Positions 1 through 11,390 of a stretch of DNA of 64,000 nucleotides are shown one piece after another. The stretch comes from Nephrocerus scutellatus (taxonomy: Eukaryota > Arthropoda > Insecta > Diptera > Pipunculidae), in the NCBI GenBank assembly GCA_947095585.1, contig OX352761.1:94383333-94447332 (forward strand), in the 5' to 3' direction. Under the pieces are notes generated by a model. The model saw only the letters and a program-made list of their open reading frames with translations, did not search any database and was not told the DNA's origin. Numbering within the stretch: position 1 is the stretch's first letter; each line of letters begins with the position of its first letter. The translations under genes were made by a program, and so were the position numbers.

Positions 1-139
1 TTGGATCTCCAATGGTTAAAACATTTAGATCAGTCATTACATAAAGTAATTAATGTAAAAATCAAAAATTACTTATACGTGTATTAAGTTCAATGTCAAT
101 AAAAAGTTAAAAGTAAAGTCTAGTGGAATAAAAAAATAT

Positions 140-432
140 AAAATTTGTATAGGTTCCCCCCGATAAAACAACCCGGGGCCCGATCACAACCAAATTTTTA
201 CAAAAAATATAAAACTTGAAGAAAAATTTTGTTAAATATTTGAACGGGAGACCCCCAACCCCGCGGTCTGAGGGCCCCCAAATAATAGAAGGTGTTGTCA
301 TCGGAGATACACATGTGTGCAAGCTTTGAATATAATCGGTCGTTAAGAACTCGCTTAAAAATTTATCACAAAACTTTACCAGCCAGCCAGCCATCAGCCA
401 CGGGCACGCGTAGTTAATATTGAGAATTTAAA
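140..432 (-). repeat. Helentron-like (HINE) repeat, copy 1
   Basis: This is one member of the window's most abundant short repeat. It holds about two of the ~120-bp monomers (GGGGCCCGATCAC ... ACACATGTGTGCAA ... ATAATCGG), then a GCCAGCCAGCC microsatellite and the terminal motif GAGAATTTAAA. The outer end towards position 140 is eroded. Family structure is described in the first finding. Confidence 0.75.
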
Positions 433-440
433 AACCAATA

Positions 441-2185
441 CCTTCTAAAGATTTTTGTAGCCCCATCCTTATTTCCTTAATACCGTTGTGGAAACTGGCG
501 TCTTTTGAAGTGAATAACTGATTTTCTTCCATTAACGTCGTTGAATGATGGTGCTCAAATGTTCATGACCAGTTTTCTGTTTAGAACAACGCTAGAATGT
601 TAGAATGTAGAGGTAATGTGAATCTTCATTTTAGGTTGTTACGCCTTTCAGACTACCACAATTTCGATATTCAAAGATTTATCTTCTTTCTTTAGGATTT
701 AGACAAAGTGAGCACTTCCTTTGTGTGACAACAAGCAACATTGAGTAGATCGTGTTTCTTATGTGATCATACAGTTTCTTTGCGTACGAATCCGTTTTTT
801 CGATGTGTGTAAAAAACCTTAAAAAGAACGAGATTTTTTAAAAATGATTAAGGAGCATTTTTCCCTACCGAAAGAAAATATACATTCTTCTCCTTGCGTG
901 TCGAAGTCATAGACATACACAATTTCTAAGAGCATCAATGCACAATCGTCCACTGTAGCCCCTTGACAGAAATTATGCTTTCCCAAGTACTTACATACTA
1001 CACGATAACACCTTGCTTTACTTGCTTTAACCCTATTTTTATGGGGTGATACACAGTAAAGTTGCGGAAAATTAATGAAAGTGAGTACCTTTTGCTCTCA
1101 GTAAAGCACTTGCTGTGGAAGCAAAATGAGTGCAAGTAGTTAACAAAGTGCTGCTTACACCTGCTCAGCTGGTAAAGTCATTTGAGATAGTGCTTTTATG
1201 GCGATTATGGTGAATTCCATAAAATACCTCACCAACAATGGGAGGTAACGGCAACTCTTAAAAGGGTTTATTATTTCGCCTCAAAACGCACACACAATGA
1301 TCGTTAGCCGATGGTCTGCAAGTTAATCCCAAGTGACGATTAATTTTTAATTTTTATCTTTTTATTTCAAATATTTTCACAATTTAAAATGTTTTGTACT
1401 TAAGGTAAAAGCGACAGACAAGGCGAAATGAAGTATGCGGGTGAATCTGCGGGTGAATTTTGCCAAAACCTAGAAGTAAAGATTGTGTGAAAAAATAGGA
1501 TCATCCACTTGGATTTAAAATATTCACAACTTCTGTATGGTGTGTAATGTATATTGTTAGAACCGTTTATATCTCACATAATTTGTTCCCAGTAAATATT
1601 TTAACCACAAAATAGGTTTGTCTTTCGTCTTGACTTAGATAAAGTACGAGATATATTAGCAGTCCGTTTCTGTTAATAGGGATTTGGCCAATTCTTGAAA
1701 AAGTTTTAAGCTTTATTATTATTATGTTTCGGCAGAGTTAGAAATAGAAGGAACGAGACGAGAAGGCAACGATGACTTTTGAAACATTTAAAAGATGAAA
1801 AATTTGGGGTAACCATACCGCTATGTCTTTTAGTACTTTGAATTGTCTTGCCACTTCTCGGAGACGAAAACGAAAAAATAATAAAACAAATATTCATAAA
1901 TTTGATAGTTCCCCATCAGGCACCTCCCTAGTTGGTGGATAAGGGAATGCCCTTTCAGATATGAGAGGTACTGTGGAAATGAGTTACGTGTGGCGATCAA
2001 CGACATGAAAGACTGGTGGCGAAATAGCCTATCCTAAAAGGCCAACGGCAGCAGCAAGTAGCGGCTCCACCTAATACTGGGCGGCTACAAAAGCCGTCTG
2101 GATCTGCATAACGGACGGCCTCAATCTGGTATTTGTTCGTCCATCCAAAGAGCGGATGTACCTGAAAAATCTGAGCCAACCAATT
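441..2185. other. No gene seen
   Basis: AT-rich sequence without a convincing coding frame. The part near 1910-2185 is more GC-rich and may belong to the LINE fragment that follows, but I cannot align it to a protein. Confidence 0.4.
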
Positions 2186-2189
2186 CGCC

Positions 2190-2665
2190 ATAATAATAAA
2201 AGATATCATAATCTTCATGGGCAAACTCAATGCCCAAGTCTGTTCAGACAACTATAGTCTGGAACGCATTATGGGAAAAAACGGCTTGGGGTCACGAACA
2301 TAATTGGCAATTTGCTTGTGGACTTTTATAACGTAAATGGGTGGACGTGCAACCAAATGAACTGGGCATCTCCCGATGGTCAAACTGAAAATCAAATTGA
2401 TAATATCATGATACAGTAGCGATGGAGGAAGTTAGTATGTAATTTCAGCAGTGTAAGAACTGCTGATGCTGATGTAGGTAGCGACCATAGCTTGGTTCTT
2501 ATGAGTCTCAAGCTAGGAACCGCAGCTGTCCAACGGCAGTGACAGAATGCAAAAGGAGTACAAAATTTAATATGAATGCTTTAAATGATCCCATCGTATG
2601 TCGTAATTTTATCACCACCATTAACTCGACATTAAATAAAGTTGACAATTTAACCATTTATGTGA
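2190..2665 (+). pseudogene. LINE endonuclease fragment (C-terminal half)
   Basis: Remnant of the apurinic-type endonuclease domain of a non-LTR retrotransposon. Read across frames it shows IIFMGKLNAQV (the GDxNAxxG block, with GD changed to GK), MGKNGLGVTNIIGNLL, then SPDGQTENQIDNIMIQ and GSDHSLVLMSLKL, the last being the catalytic SDH block. The order and spacing match LINEs of the RTE-X/CR1-like type that carry SPDGxTENQIDxI. The ORF then reads into linker sequence (KFNMNALNDP). No reverse transcriptase follows, and an in-frame TAG after NIMIQ shows it is dead. It probably belongs to the same broad group as the LINE at 41064-42828. Confidence 0.75.
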
Positions 2666-3595
2666 TGTGGTGTGAAATAAAAAGTGTTTTTATTGGACGC
2701 AGACCCAAACTGTATACAGGCGGTCGAAAGTTAGAGACTCTTGGATATCCCAATGCACCTGTAGAAAATCGTACTTCGCAAAACATTGAAGATGAAAATA
2801 AATACTGTGACAGATGCTCAACGACAGACTGAATTGCATTCTGAATTGAATTCTGTTTATCCGTTTTTGTATGATCATTTAAGACACACGTGAATAGGCA
2901 TCTCATCTGTTACTCTCCCTAAATTCCTAACGCCCACGCTGTGCTGAGCATTATAAGGGTGCAAATCCCTTTAGCGTGTGTATATTATAAAAAAAATTAA
3001 GATTCCGCTGAGAATCGACAATATGTGTTGGCGCCCTATCCCCCAAAAGGGGTCATAGGACATGATAATTAGTGCCACGAAAATTTTTAATTAAATGTAC
3101 ATCGCCTGTGGGGTTTTTTGCGTACCTGCACATTTTGCTTTTTTACAGATGTTTTAATTACGGTTTTCTGATATTTCTATCTTTCTTTTATTATTTTTAT
3201 TCAATGCAGATGGGAAGACTTCCTGTTCGATGCAAAAAGGTGGGTCCTTTAGCCCACAAACTGATATACAGGGAAGAACAAAAAGAATGGAGGGCATTGG
3301 GCAATAGATTTGTCGTTATTGCAAGAAGAAGCGATCTTGGATGCGTGGGCTAGGATTGACTTTGACAGCGTTCACTTCAAACCAGGCGTGATACTAGTAT
3401 ACCATCTCATTTGACTATTAAATGTCACACACACCATCGAGTTTTCTCTCACTTCTCATCATTTATCTATTTTAGAAGTTATAACACGGGATATGGTAGC
3501 AATCCAGTGAGAGTTTGACATAAAAAACACTCAACGCTATATAGACTGCAGAGGAAGATAAAATTACTGACCACTGCTTATCAGATATGATGCCA
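2666..3595. other. No gene seen
   Basis: No recognisable protein, RNA or repeat. Short open frames here have no family resemblance and no coding character. Confidence 0.35.
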
Positions 3596-3599
3596 AAAT

Positions 3600-3990
3600 A
3601 CACAATAAAAATTTAGAGATTACATGAAACGTTTGAGTACCTTTTTAAGATTTTGTTGAAGGAAATACGTAACAAGATTAAGGAAAGAAGTATTCGACAG
3701 TACCTTCGGAACTCCACCTACTAAGCACTCATAGGTGGAAACTTTCCTCTGAGCTATCCCTACAGGATCGTAGAGATAAAATCCATAAGAAACCCAAGAA
3801 AGACAAATTGGGAAATGTTAAAGTTTAATCTGGAACATGGATCCGTTCAAAGAGTGGCCAAATGCAAAAGTGAGCTGAGAGATATTGTAGAATAAGTCAG
3901 TAGCGCAATCTCTAATGCAGTAAAATTTGTTAGTTTGTACAAAACAATGGCAAAAGATGCAAAGAGCAACAAAGAGCAGAGAAAGATCCA
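3600..3990 (+). pseudogene. LOA-type LINE fragment
   Basis: A short reading frame shows RNPRKTNWEMLKFNLEHG followed by RVAKCKSELRDIVE and a TAA. The NPRxTNWExxKxNL pattern sits between the endonuclease and reverse transcriptase of LOA-type LINEs. A second copy of the pattern (RNPRRTNWEDFKINL) lies in the LOA-type element near 50.3 kb. Only the linker survives here, without endonuclease or RT domains. The assignment rests on this one segment. Confidence 0.5.
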
Positions 3991-4129
3991 ACCCACCCGA
4001 GTCCTACTAACCAATTAGCCTATCCTCGTTTGCGTTAAAGGCATATAAGTTGGTATTTGTTTTAAAACCATATGCCATTTTTTTATTTGTAAATGTAAAA
4101 AAATACCAGACATGCCTGCCTTGGCCCGC

Positions 4130-4345
4130 AAAAAACCAACCGAAAATATAAATAACGCATATCGTTGGAAAGATAAGCTTATGGGCACCGGACAGGTACC
4201 CCAATGTCTGGTGCCGTGCGAACGAGACCGTTTCGGGAGTGTAGGTAGCAAAGCTGCCATCATGGATATAACGAGTAATAATACTTGTGTCAAAGATGTC
4301 TGGGCTGATAGATATAACATCACTCGAATTGATGCTATGCGGGAC
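4130..4345 (+). repeat. Unnamed dispersed repeat, copy A
   Basis: Resembles 45240-45465 on the same strand. Shared landmarks in order are GAAAATATAAAT(A/T)ACGCATATCGTT, GGTACCC(C/T)AATGTCTGGTGCC, CATGGATATAACG and GATATAACATCA. Overlapping open frames in both directions are not conserved between the copies, so I read it as a non-coding repeat of unknown type. Confidence 0.55.
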
Positions 4346-4390
4346 CATTGGCGTGCAGCAGACAAACGCTTCAAAACGGTATTCTAAACC

Positions 4391-6713
4391 AATTCCTTTG
4401 GCCTATCTTGTTGCGTTTGTGATATATTTTCCTTCTTCTTGTTGCTTCTTCCAAAAAAGCGCCTTTTAAGAGGAGATCACACTGAATGAGCAAAATAATT
4501 TCGAAGCAGCCGTTTTCATATAGCACAGTGTATCAGGCAAGAGACTACATGTACAGTTTGTATAAATTAAAGAAAATACATAACAGATTTGCTTTTAAGA
4601 TTTACGTCGTCCTATTTAGTGTGTAGTCGTGTACTTCGCCTGAATGATTGTTACATGAGAGCCACAGCAACCGAAATATTTTTGGCAATACATAATTTAC
4701 AAAGGGTCACGACCCAAGAAATGTGACCGTGAACTATGCACCGGAAACAAAGTATCAGTGCACCGAAAGTGTTAGCGCGATGTTAACTTACTTGCAGCAT
4801 ATTCTAATGCAACGAATGAATCCGCTGAGTCAGCTTGGCAAACGCTATAGGAATGTGCAGTAGAATATAGAATGGGGGCTAAGTGCTCACGTTCGTTTAT
4901 GCTACAAACGTGCTACCATTGTTGCTGCTCGAGTGTAGTATACACCATAATATCATAATATCGTGGACACCATTGCCTAGCGGCTATCTTATTTTCAAGC
5001 TTGTGCTCTTGCAATAATTTTGTGTTATATACTTTGTGCAAACCGGCTTGCGACCGCTTTGATTTGTCCTGTCCTGCCCAATAGTTTTTCAGTAGTTCAG
5101 ATCCTGTTTGAAACACAAAGTTAATAAACATATAAATATTTTTAGATTCTACGAGTATGATTTCGCGCACGTTTTCCACATTACTTATTTTACAGGAAAC
5201 TTGTGTACATAGCAAAATTAAAAACCTAATGTTTTAATGAATTTTTCTATACTTTTGAATACATATTAGCGTCCTCAAATTCCTCATCTGACAAGAAATA
5301 ATGGAAAATTGGTTAAATAATTGATCTATTGGAGAGTTATCTTGCAGAAAGCGCGCTTGATTATTCATATTAACTAATGGCTGTCTCCTAATCTCCTAAC
5401 TCTATGCGCTTAGTTGACGATAATCTTCCAATATAGGTTTTTCTTGTTGTCGTGTAGTTGTGTGTCGTAACTGTCATCCATTTTTTATCACGAACGAGGA
5501 CAAGAATATGTGTTTTTCTGAATACTTAAAAGTCATGTAAATTTAGTCTTTTACAGTAGCTTAGATTATCTGGTTAGGTTTAACCTGCAAACTGCAATTA
5601 TTCTGTACATTTGTGCAAAACTGATAAAATTGAAAATTAATTGTTGCCAACACAACATTATCTTATACACCTCGTAATCAAAAAATGCAATTGCAATCAC
5701 AAGCTTAAGAGTACGAAAAATGCACCCGAATAGTCAATGACTTAAAACTGCAAAACCAAATATAAAAGCTTGAAGCTAGTAAAGGTATCCAACCGAAATT
5801 ATCCATGACCAATGGAAGATATTCAACTACCAATTGAAACCCAGTTTTTGTAAGATATTGAGCCTTAAAAGTCTATTTTGGTATTACTATTATTGTTATT
5901 ACATACTACCAATTGGGATTTTTTTCTGTTCGTTCTCTGCACTAAAAATGAACAAGTAGAGTTAGTGTTACCACCTACAAAAATATCATTAAAATTGTAT
6001 TCACTTTTATGGTTATTCATATTTCATAATCTCAAGTTATTGATATTACTCGTATTAAAGCCATCCCGAAGGTTCTTGCAATAACAGAATTCCTAAGACG
6101 TACTCACAGGTGAGCAAAATAAATTATCTTTCTCCTTCGGCTACAAACATACAGCACGTTCAAGGCGAATTCACCTAAATTATAAGCGGAAACAGCGTTT
6201 CAATGTAGAAACCTATCGAAGAGTAATAAGAAACGAATGTATCGTAATAACCCTAAAAATATTTCCAATAATGATATAAATTTTTACAAGTTGTAGCCAA
6301 TACATGTTTGTGTTCCTTACAGTTTTTTACACCGATGGGTAGGTAAACTGAAATAATCCTCAACAACTTAGAATGTTCTTGCCTCACAAGCACGTACCTG
6401 CAACCAAAGAAGGAATATGTTCGATATTTTTTTACGTGTCCTGTTGCTGGAAAATTTTGGAAATTACTCCAATACGTAGAAACCCCGGATGATTGCGATT
6501 TTCTCTTTTGGACGTGTGCATATTTGCAATGATTTGCTAAAGCACTTAAATCGGTTAATGTGTATTGAACCCACCAAAAATTGTAATAAATGATTACCAC
6601 TTTTCTGTGTATTCAGCACCTAGAATCTGGTTCGATTGGAGTTAATTGTTAATATACCGCGCACACCGGAATTTAATGATGTTATGCAAATTTGGGTCTA
6701 GTAAAAACAAATT
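4391..6713. other. No gene seen
   Basis: AT-rich sequence with only short unconnected open frames. I see no domain, RNA gene or repeat that recurs elsewhere in the window. Confidence 0.4.
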
Positions 6714-6990
6714 AAGTGGGCGCCGTGGCTCAGTGGAAATGCGTGTGGCTACTGAGCAAGAGGTTCGTGGTTCGAAACCTAGTAACATCAAAAGTATTTT
6801 TCACGGTGTCCCACCTCTCGCGAATGGGCGACAAATGTTCGGAGAGTAATAAGTTGTCATGGAAAGCTTCTCACTTCGCCGTTCGGATCCGGCCTTAAAT
6901 TGTAGTTCCCTTCCATTTGTGTCCAAAAATATACATGCGCAACACAATAATAATAAAAATATCGCGCCGGATATTATTATTATTATTAAA
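6714..6990 (+). mobile_element. tRNA-derived SINE, copy 1
   Basis: The head is tRNA-like. Box A TGGCTCAGTGG lies at 6726-6736 and a perfect box B GGTTCGAAACC at 6769-6779. The body continues with the shared landmarks TTTTTCACGGTGTC, CGCGAATGGGCGACAAA, GAGTAATAA.TTGTCA.GGAAAGCTTCTCA and TTCGCCGTTCGGATCCGGC, then CAAAAATATACATGC.CAACACAA, ending in an ATT-rich tail near 6972-6990. 36110-36400 is a full second copy. SINEs are transcribed by RNA polymerase III and moved by a partner LINE. Confidence 0.85.
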
Positions 6991-7169
6991 AACAAATAAT
7001 TACAATAACGTCAAAATTTATCAGCTAAATTTTAAAAGGTGTGTTCTCTTGTCTTTGTATGAGGTAAAAGAAGAAGGACTCTTTTTATTTATAGTAGAAC
7101 TTAATATGTTTTAAATTGCGAGATAATAATTTTTTTTTAACATTCTAAAATTCAGCTAATTTGCTTATT

Positions 7170-7588
7170 GAAATTAATAGATGGTTTCAAGTTTGCCAAT
7201 TCCCATATCCCTGTGTTAGGTATCAGACTAAATTGGAACCCTTCTACGTCTTTTAATAAATACCTATACCTCTTAAACTTCAAAAGGTCCCTTGAAATTG
7301 GGAATTATTTTTTTACATACTCTTGGTTGACTAACGAAGTTCTTTACCATAACATAGTCTCCTACTCTTTATTCTTTATAAACTCTTCTTTTATCTTTCA
7401 TTTGTTTATTGTAGTTTTGATTCTTTACAATTCTTTCTGCGGCTTTTTTTCGAGTATATACTAAATCCCTAATTCTTCATGCTTATTTATCTCTTCTAAT
7501 TTTTCCCTCAGCTGATCTATTACCTCTCCTCTTTGTCTACCTCCAAAAAGCAATTGGCTTGCATATGCTCCATTACTTTTATGAATGG
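7170..7588 (-). pseudogene. Gypsy integrase C-terminal remnant
   Basis: Minus-strand reading across frames gives ASQLLFGGRQRGEVIDQL, then a Lys-rich stretch, then DYVMVKNFVSQPRVCKKIIPNFKGP. This is the usual C-terminal tail of Ty3/Gypsy integrases, where a barrel domain follows the core. It lies immediately beyond the RTE insertion, and the codons on the two sides of the RTE join in frame (EFAMNN then TIHKSNGA). Several stops are present, and no LTR follows to the left before the SINE. Confidence 0.75.
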
Positions 7589-8064
7589 TGTTATTCCGTG
7601 AACTGGAACAGTACAGAGAGCAAGGACCGCACCAGGCACGGAAGTTCTACCAAAGGGTCCGCGGTATGACGCAATATACACCGCGTTGCACATACTGCAA
7701 GGACAAAGAGGGTAATCTGATCGCCGATCTTAAAGGCATTTTAGAGCGATGGGAAGAGCACTTTCATGAGTTGCTAAATGACCAGCTAACTGAGGAATTG
7801 GAGGCTCCACCAATGACCGAAGATCATACTATGCTGCCGCCACTAAGCATAGTCGAAGTTAGCAGAGCGATAAATAGGCTCAAAAATAAAAAGGCTGGGA
7901 TCCCAGCGGAACTATTAAAAATAGGTGGCCCCACATTACACCAAGCAATTCATGAAATAATAGTGCAAGTATGGGAAGAGGAAGTTATGCCAGAAGACTG
8001 GCGAAAAGGCATGTGCTCCATAAGAAGGGAGATATCACAAAATGCAGCAATTATTGTGGTATAA
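7585..8064 (+). pseudogene. RTE reverse transcriptase, N-terminal part
   Basis: A 159-residue frame; the first four codons are gypsy sequence and the RTE part starts at RELEQYREQGPHQARKFY. It shows LIADLKGILERWEEHFHELLN and INRLKNKKAG..AELLKIGGP, the conserved lead-in to RT fingers in RTE LINEs. The usual KAxGxDGIPAELLK block is shortened to KAGIPAELLK, a small in-frame loss. The frame then shifts (KGMCSIRREISQNA replaces the expected PIxKKGD context), and the next part resumes at 8208. Confidence 0.8.
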
Positions 8065-9334
8065 CGTTGTTGAGTACCGCGTATAAGATTTTCTCCTTTA
8101 TTCTTCAAGACATGATAGCCCCATAAGCTAAAGTCATCATTGGTCCATACCAGTGTGTCTTCATCCCAGGCAAATCAATAACTGATCAGATTTACACCCT
8201 AAGGCAGGTGATGCAAAATTGTCTAGAGTTTCAAAACTCACTACACCATCTTTTTATAGACTTTAAAGCCGCCTATGATTGCATAGCCAGAGTAGAACTT
8301 TATAAAGCCATGGGAGAATTCGATATCCCAAATAAACTAACACGACTATGTAGGTTGACCATGCCCAGTGTTATAAGCCAAGTAAAAATATCCGGATCAC
8401 TATCAAGCCCATTCAACATCTATAACGGGCTTCGACTAGGGGATGGTCTGGCCTGCGTCCTCTTCAACCTAGCGTTGGATAAAGTGATCCGAGACTCTGA
8501 CGTAACGGCGAGAGGAACAATCCTCTATAAGTCCATTCAGATACTGGCTTACACAGACGATATTGACATCGTTGGTAGAAACCAAAGAGCTGCACAGGAA
8601 GCTTTCATCCAGATAGAGCAGGTGGCACGAAATCTGGGACTGCACATAAATGAGAGCAAAACAAAGTACATTGTGGCCACGTCTGCGAGTAGAAGATCCA
8701 ACATTGGTCCCTCATTTCAGATAGTGGAGCGCGAATTTGATGTAGTGCAATCCTTTAACTATCTCGGGTCAACTATAGCAGCCGATAACAGCATGTAACC
8801 ATAAATACGCGCACGGTTGCTTAAAGCCAACAAAGCCTACTTTAGCCTGTCAAGACTCTTCAAATCCAGGAACTTAACCATAACATCCAAGCTGCTGATA
8901 TATAAGACAATGGTGCTTAGCAAAAAGCATTCTGACCTCTTAGCCGCGTTCGAAAGAAAAGTCATAGGGAAATTTGTTGGTCCGTATGTGAGGAAGGACG
9001 ATTCCGGAGACTCTATAATGATGAGATCTACGAGCGTTACCGCGATGTCGATATCGTGAAGAAAATTAAGCTCGGTAGGCTCCGGTGGGCAGCTCGCATG
9101 AGCAAAGAGGATCCTGCTCGGAAAGTCCTTTGCGGTAGGATTTATGGAACACGACAGCGAGGCCGGCCAATCCTACGCTGGAAGGATGGCGTAGACAAGG
9201 ACGCCAAGAATTTAGGGATGCCAAACTGGATGCCAAACTGGATGACATCGGCTCGAAATCGGGACCGGTGGATAGACTTTTTGCGGGAGACCAGGACCGG
9301 ACCCCGGTTGTAGAGCCAAATATGATGATGATGA
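7597..9334 (+). mobile_element. 5'-truncated RTE-type LINE, copy 1
   Basis: Inserted in the gypsy integrase with an 8-bp duplication TGTTATTC at 7589-7596 and 9335-9342 (the first two bases of the right copy could belong to the tail). The 3' end is a short ATG-type tail (TATGATGATGATGA), characteristic of RTE elements. The 5' start at 7597 is homologous to copy 2 near 43.87 kb (GTGAACT.GAAC.TTACAGA). It also has an internal deletion near 8910 that removes the segment read as IPVLTYGSETW in copy 3. Confidence 0.9.
8208..9313 (+). pseudogene. RTE reverse transcriptase palm and C-terminal region
   Basis: The first frame (8208-8798) holds LFIDFKAAYDCIARVELY (RT motif A), NGLRLGDGLACVLFNLALDKV (motif B) and QILAYTDDIDIVGR, in which the catalytic Y-x-D-D is YTDD. 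VEREFDVVQSFNYLGSTIAADNSM follows and ends at a TAA. The rest continues in other frames: LLKANKAYFSLSRLFKSRN, FERKVIGKFVGPYVRKD and finally LGRLRWAARMSKEDPARKVL...RPILRWKDGV, the typical RTE C-terminus. At least two frameshifts and two stops make it inactive. Confidence 0.85.
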
Positions 9335-9558
9335 TGTTATTCATAGCAAATTCAATTTTATTCAAAAACTTGTCCAATCTAAATTCTAATCCGCCATTGG
9401 TTATCTTCGCAAGCATGGGAGCCAAGCTTTTATTTACACACTCCACCTGTCCATTTGCCTGTGGCGAGGCAGTATAGCGATATTAATATATGTATGTTAT
9501 TGTATTTTAAGAATTCCTCAAAAGCCATCGAAGTAAATGCACTTCCTCAGTCTGATAC

Positions 9559-10435
9559 TGTTACGAGGTTTTTCCCAGCCGGGGTATCCTCAGTGTGGCC
9601 AGGGTTCGTTGTTATAAAGGGTCGTTACAATAAAAGATTTATTTTTGGTTAGGAACTCTGAATTCAATGTTTTTATATCCTTCTTTTAAAACAAATGAAA
9701 ATCGATTATGTAATAATTTGACTTAGATGTTACGTAGTGTGTCCTGTGGTTTTGATGCCTTGGTCCAGCGGGATCGAAGTAAACCGTCTGCGTTACGTCC
9801 AAGTGCTGACCAGCGAAAAGAGGATGCTACACTCAGTTCGTTGCCAGGAGTTGCTACGTTTCAGTATGTTGACCCGCGAAAGAGGATGATACGCTCAGTT
9901 CGCTGCCAAGAGCTGCTACGTTTCCGTGTGCTGACCAGCGAAAAGAGGATGCTACTCTCAGTTCGTTGCCAAAGTCTCTGTGTCCACGTAGTTTGATCAG
10001 TGTCCCCTTTTATAGCACGTGAAGCGGTTTAAACTGTGAACCGGGTTGCTCCGTTTCCATGTTTTCCCGTTCGGTAAATCACCGTTGTTGCTATGCAGTT
10101 TTCTTTGCCTTTCTAGGGTTAGTATCATCGGAACTGCAGTGCGTATGCGTTACGCCGTGTTGTTGTTGTTGTTCTTATTTTGTCGCTTCTGTATGAACGC
10201 TGCAGGCTGTGGTCGAAATGTTGAAAAAAATCCCTTTATGTTTTGTTGTTGTAGGGGATTCCGTTTGTATACGGTGGCTATTTTGTTCTGTCCCAAAAAT
10301 GGAGGTGTGGCCTAATAATCGCATTCATATAGCTGGAGAAGTGCAGTCGGCCATGCAGTTTAATGCATGTTGAATTATAAATATATTTATAAAAAAATGT
10401 GTGGGGTGAATTCGCTGCCGAATTGACTGCTCACA
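9559..10435. mobile_element. Solo LTR (877 bp)
   Basis: Begins TGTTACGAGG and ends GCTCACA, so it has the TG...CA ends of an LTR. It is flanked by a perfect 4-bp duplication ATAC (9555-9558 and 10436-10439), and its removal with one ATAC restores the gypsy integrase frame. It contains no coding sequence. It is therefore the recombination remnant of a full LTR retrotransposon. The parent family is not identifiable from this window, and orientation is not settled. Confidence 0.9.
9790..9975 (+). repeat. Three 62-63-bp tandem units inside the solo LTR
   Basis: The core GACC(A/C)GCGAAA(A)GAGGATG(C/A)TAC.CTCAGTTCG(T/C)TGCCA recurs with AGGATG at 9821, 9883 and 9946. Intervening GAG(T/C)TGCTACGTTTC.GT is shared by the units as well. 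Confidence 0.85.
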
Positions 10436-10777
10436 ATACCATTACTTTGGGCCTACTGTAAGTACAAAAATAAGCCTTCAGACAAGTTAGAACCTCATTC
10501 GTATTAGTGGAGCGTACTGCATACAGCTTTGTAAACTTCGAAATCAAGAAAATATATTTATTCTTTGATGCTTTAAGAGTCACTGTACCGAAATGATCGA
10601 CATGGATTGTATCAAAAGATACATCACCTTTAGGTATATTATGTAAAAGCCCTTCATGTTTGCCAGCCTTCGCGGAGAACACTATGCACTTCAGACAGTT
10701 ACAAATATAATCATGAATCTTTTTCTCATCTTAAGAAAGCAATACGATTTTGACACAGCATCTAACACTTTCTCGCT

Positions 10778-11221
10778 TCATACATGGCCCATTTCATTGT
10801 GATATTTGTGTAGTATACTTCTTTCCATACTATTAGGTACAAAAAAGACAATATTTTTCCCTGCTTTTCTATATACTAAGCCGTCACGTAACTCGTACGT
10901 ACTGTCTTCTTCGTTTTGCAATCGTTCGCTAATCTTTTGTATAAATTCATCTTTATTTGGACAGATCGGTTCAAAAGTATTATCTTCGAGTACTAAAATA
11001 CTGGTAATACGGCTAAGTGCATCCACGTGTTGCATTTTACTTCCATTTCTATGTTCCCATACGTAGTCATAGTTCTGCAACTCCAGAGCCCATCTAGCAA
11101 TTCTGGGATTTATTTCTTTTTTGTTCAATGTAAGCGTTAGAGGATTACAAACTGTGACAATTTTAAACTTCAGACCTTTTAAATAAATTCTAAGCCGCTT
11201 AAGCGCATTAATAATCGCCAA
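10778..11221 (-). pseudogene. Gypsy RNase H and integrase zinc-domain remnant
   Basis: The 147-residue frame begins with ALKRLRIYLKGLKFKIVTVC and RIARWALELQNYDYVWEHR.GSKMQHVDALSR, the diagnostic end of the Ty3/Gypsy RNase H domain. It continues through a linker to RSILHKYHNEMGHV, the His-His part of the integrase zinc-binding domain. A stop at 10778 separates it from the integrase core downstream. Function in an intact element would be removal of the RNA template and binding of DNA ends. Confidence 0.85.
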
Positions 11222-11390
11222 AGTTTCTAGCTAAAAACTATGACATTTAAATTCACAATCTGTCGTACGCTTTGAAAAATAAAATGTTGGATGGAACTTC
11301 CCACCTTTTTTCTTTTGTAAGAGTATTGCTCCGTATCCTAACCAACTAGCGTGCAGTGTAGTTCTGTCTCATCTCGTGGGTCACAAATAG

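Larger units (their letters stand above)
9343..10682 (-). pseudogene. Gypsy integrase core, split by a solo LTR
   Basis: Two blocks belong together. 10436-10682 reads DTIHVDHFGTV...KYIFLISKFTKLYAV...YSRPKVMV, the first catalytic region of a retroviral-type integrase. 9343-9558 reads SD*GSAFTSMAFEEFLKY... then VNKSLAPMLAKITN. Skipping the LTR and one ATAC duplication restores KVMVSD*GSAF across the joint, which shows the interruption is an insertion rather than a rearrangement. The asterisk is an in-frame TGA just after the second catalytic Asp region, and another frameshift lies between the two parts of the 9343-9558 block. Confidence 0.85.

Noticed and set aside
4007..4374. Overlapping 113- and 119-residue frames on the minus strand
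   Set aside because: They overlap each other and a plus-strand frame, and the second copy of the repeat (45240) does not conserve any of them.
6721..6780. tRNA gene suggested by perfect A and B boxes
   Set aside because: No paired acceptor stem, and the sequence continues into a SINE body shared with 36110-36400.
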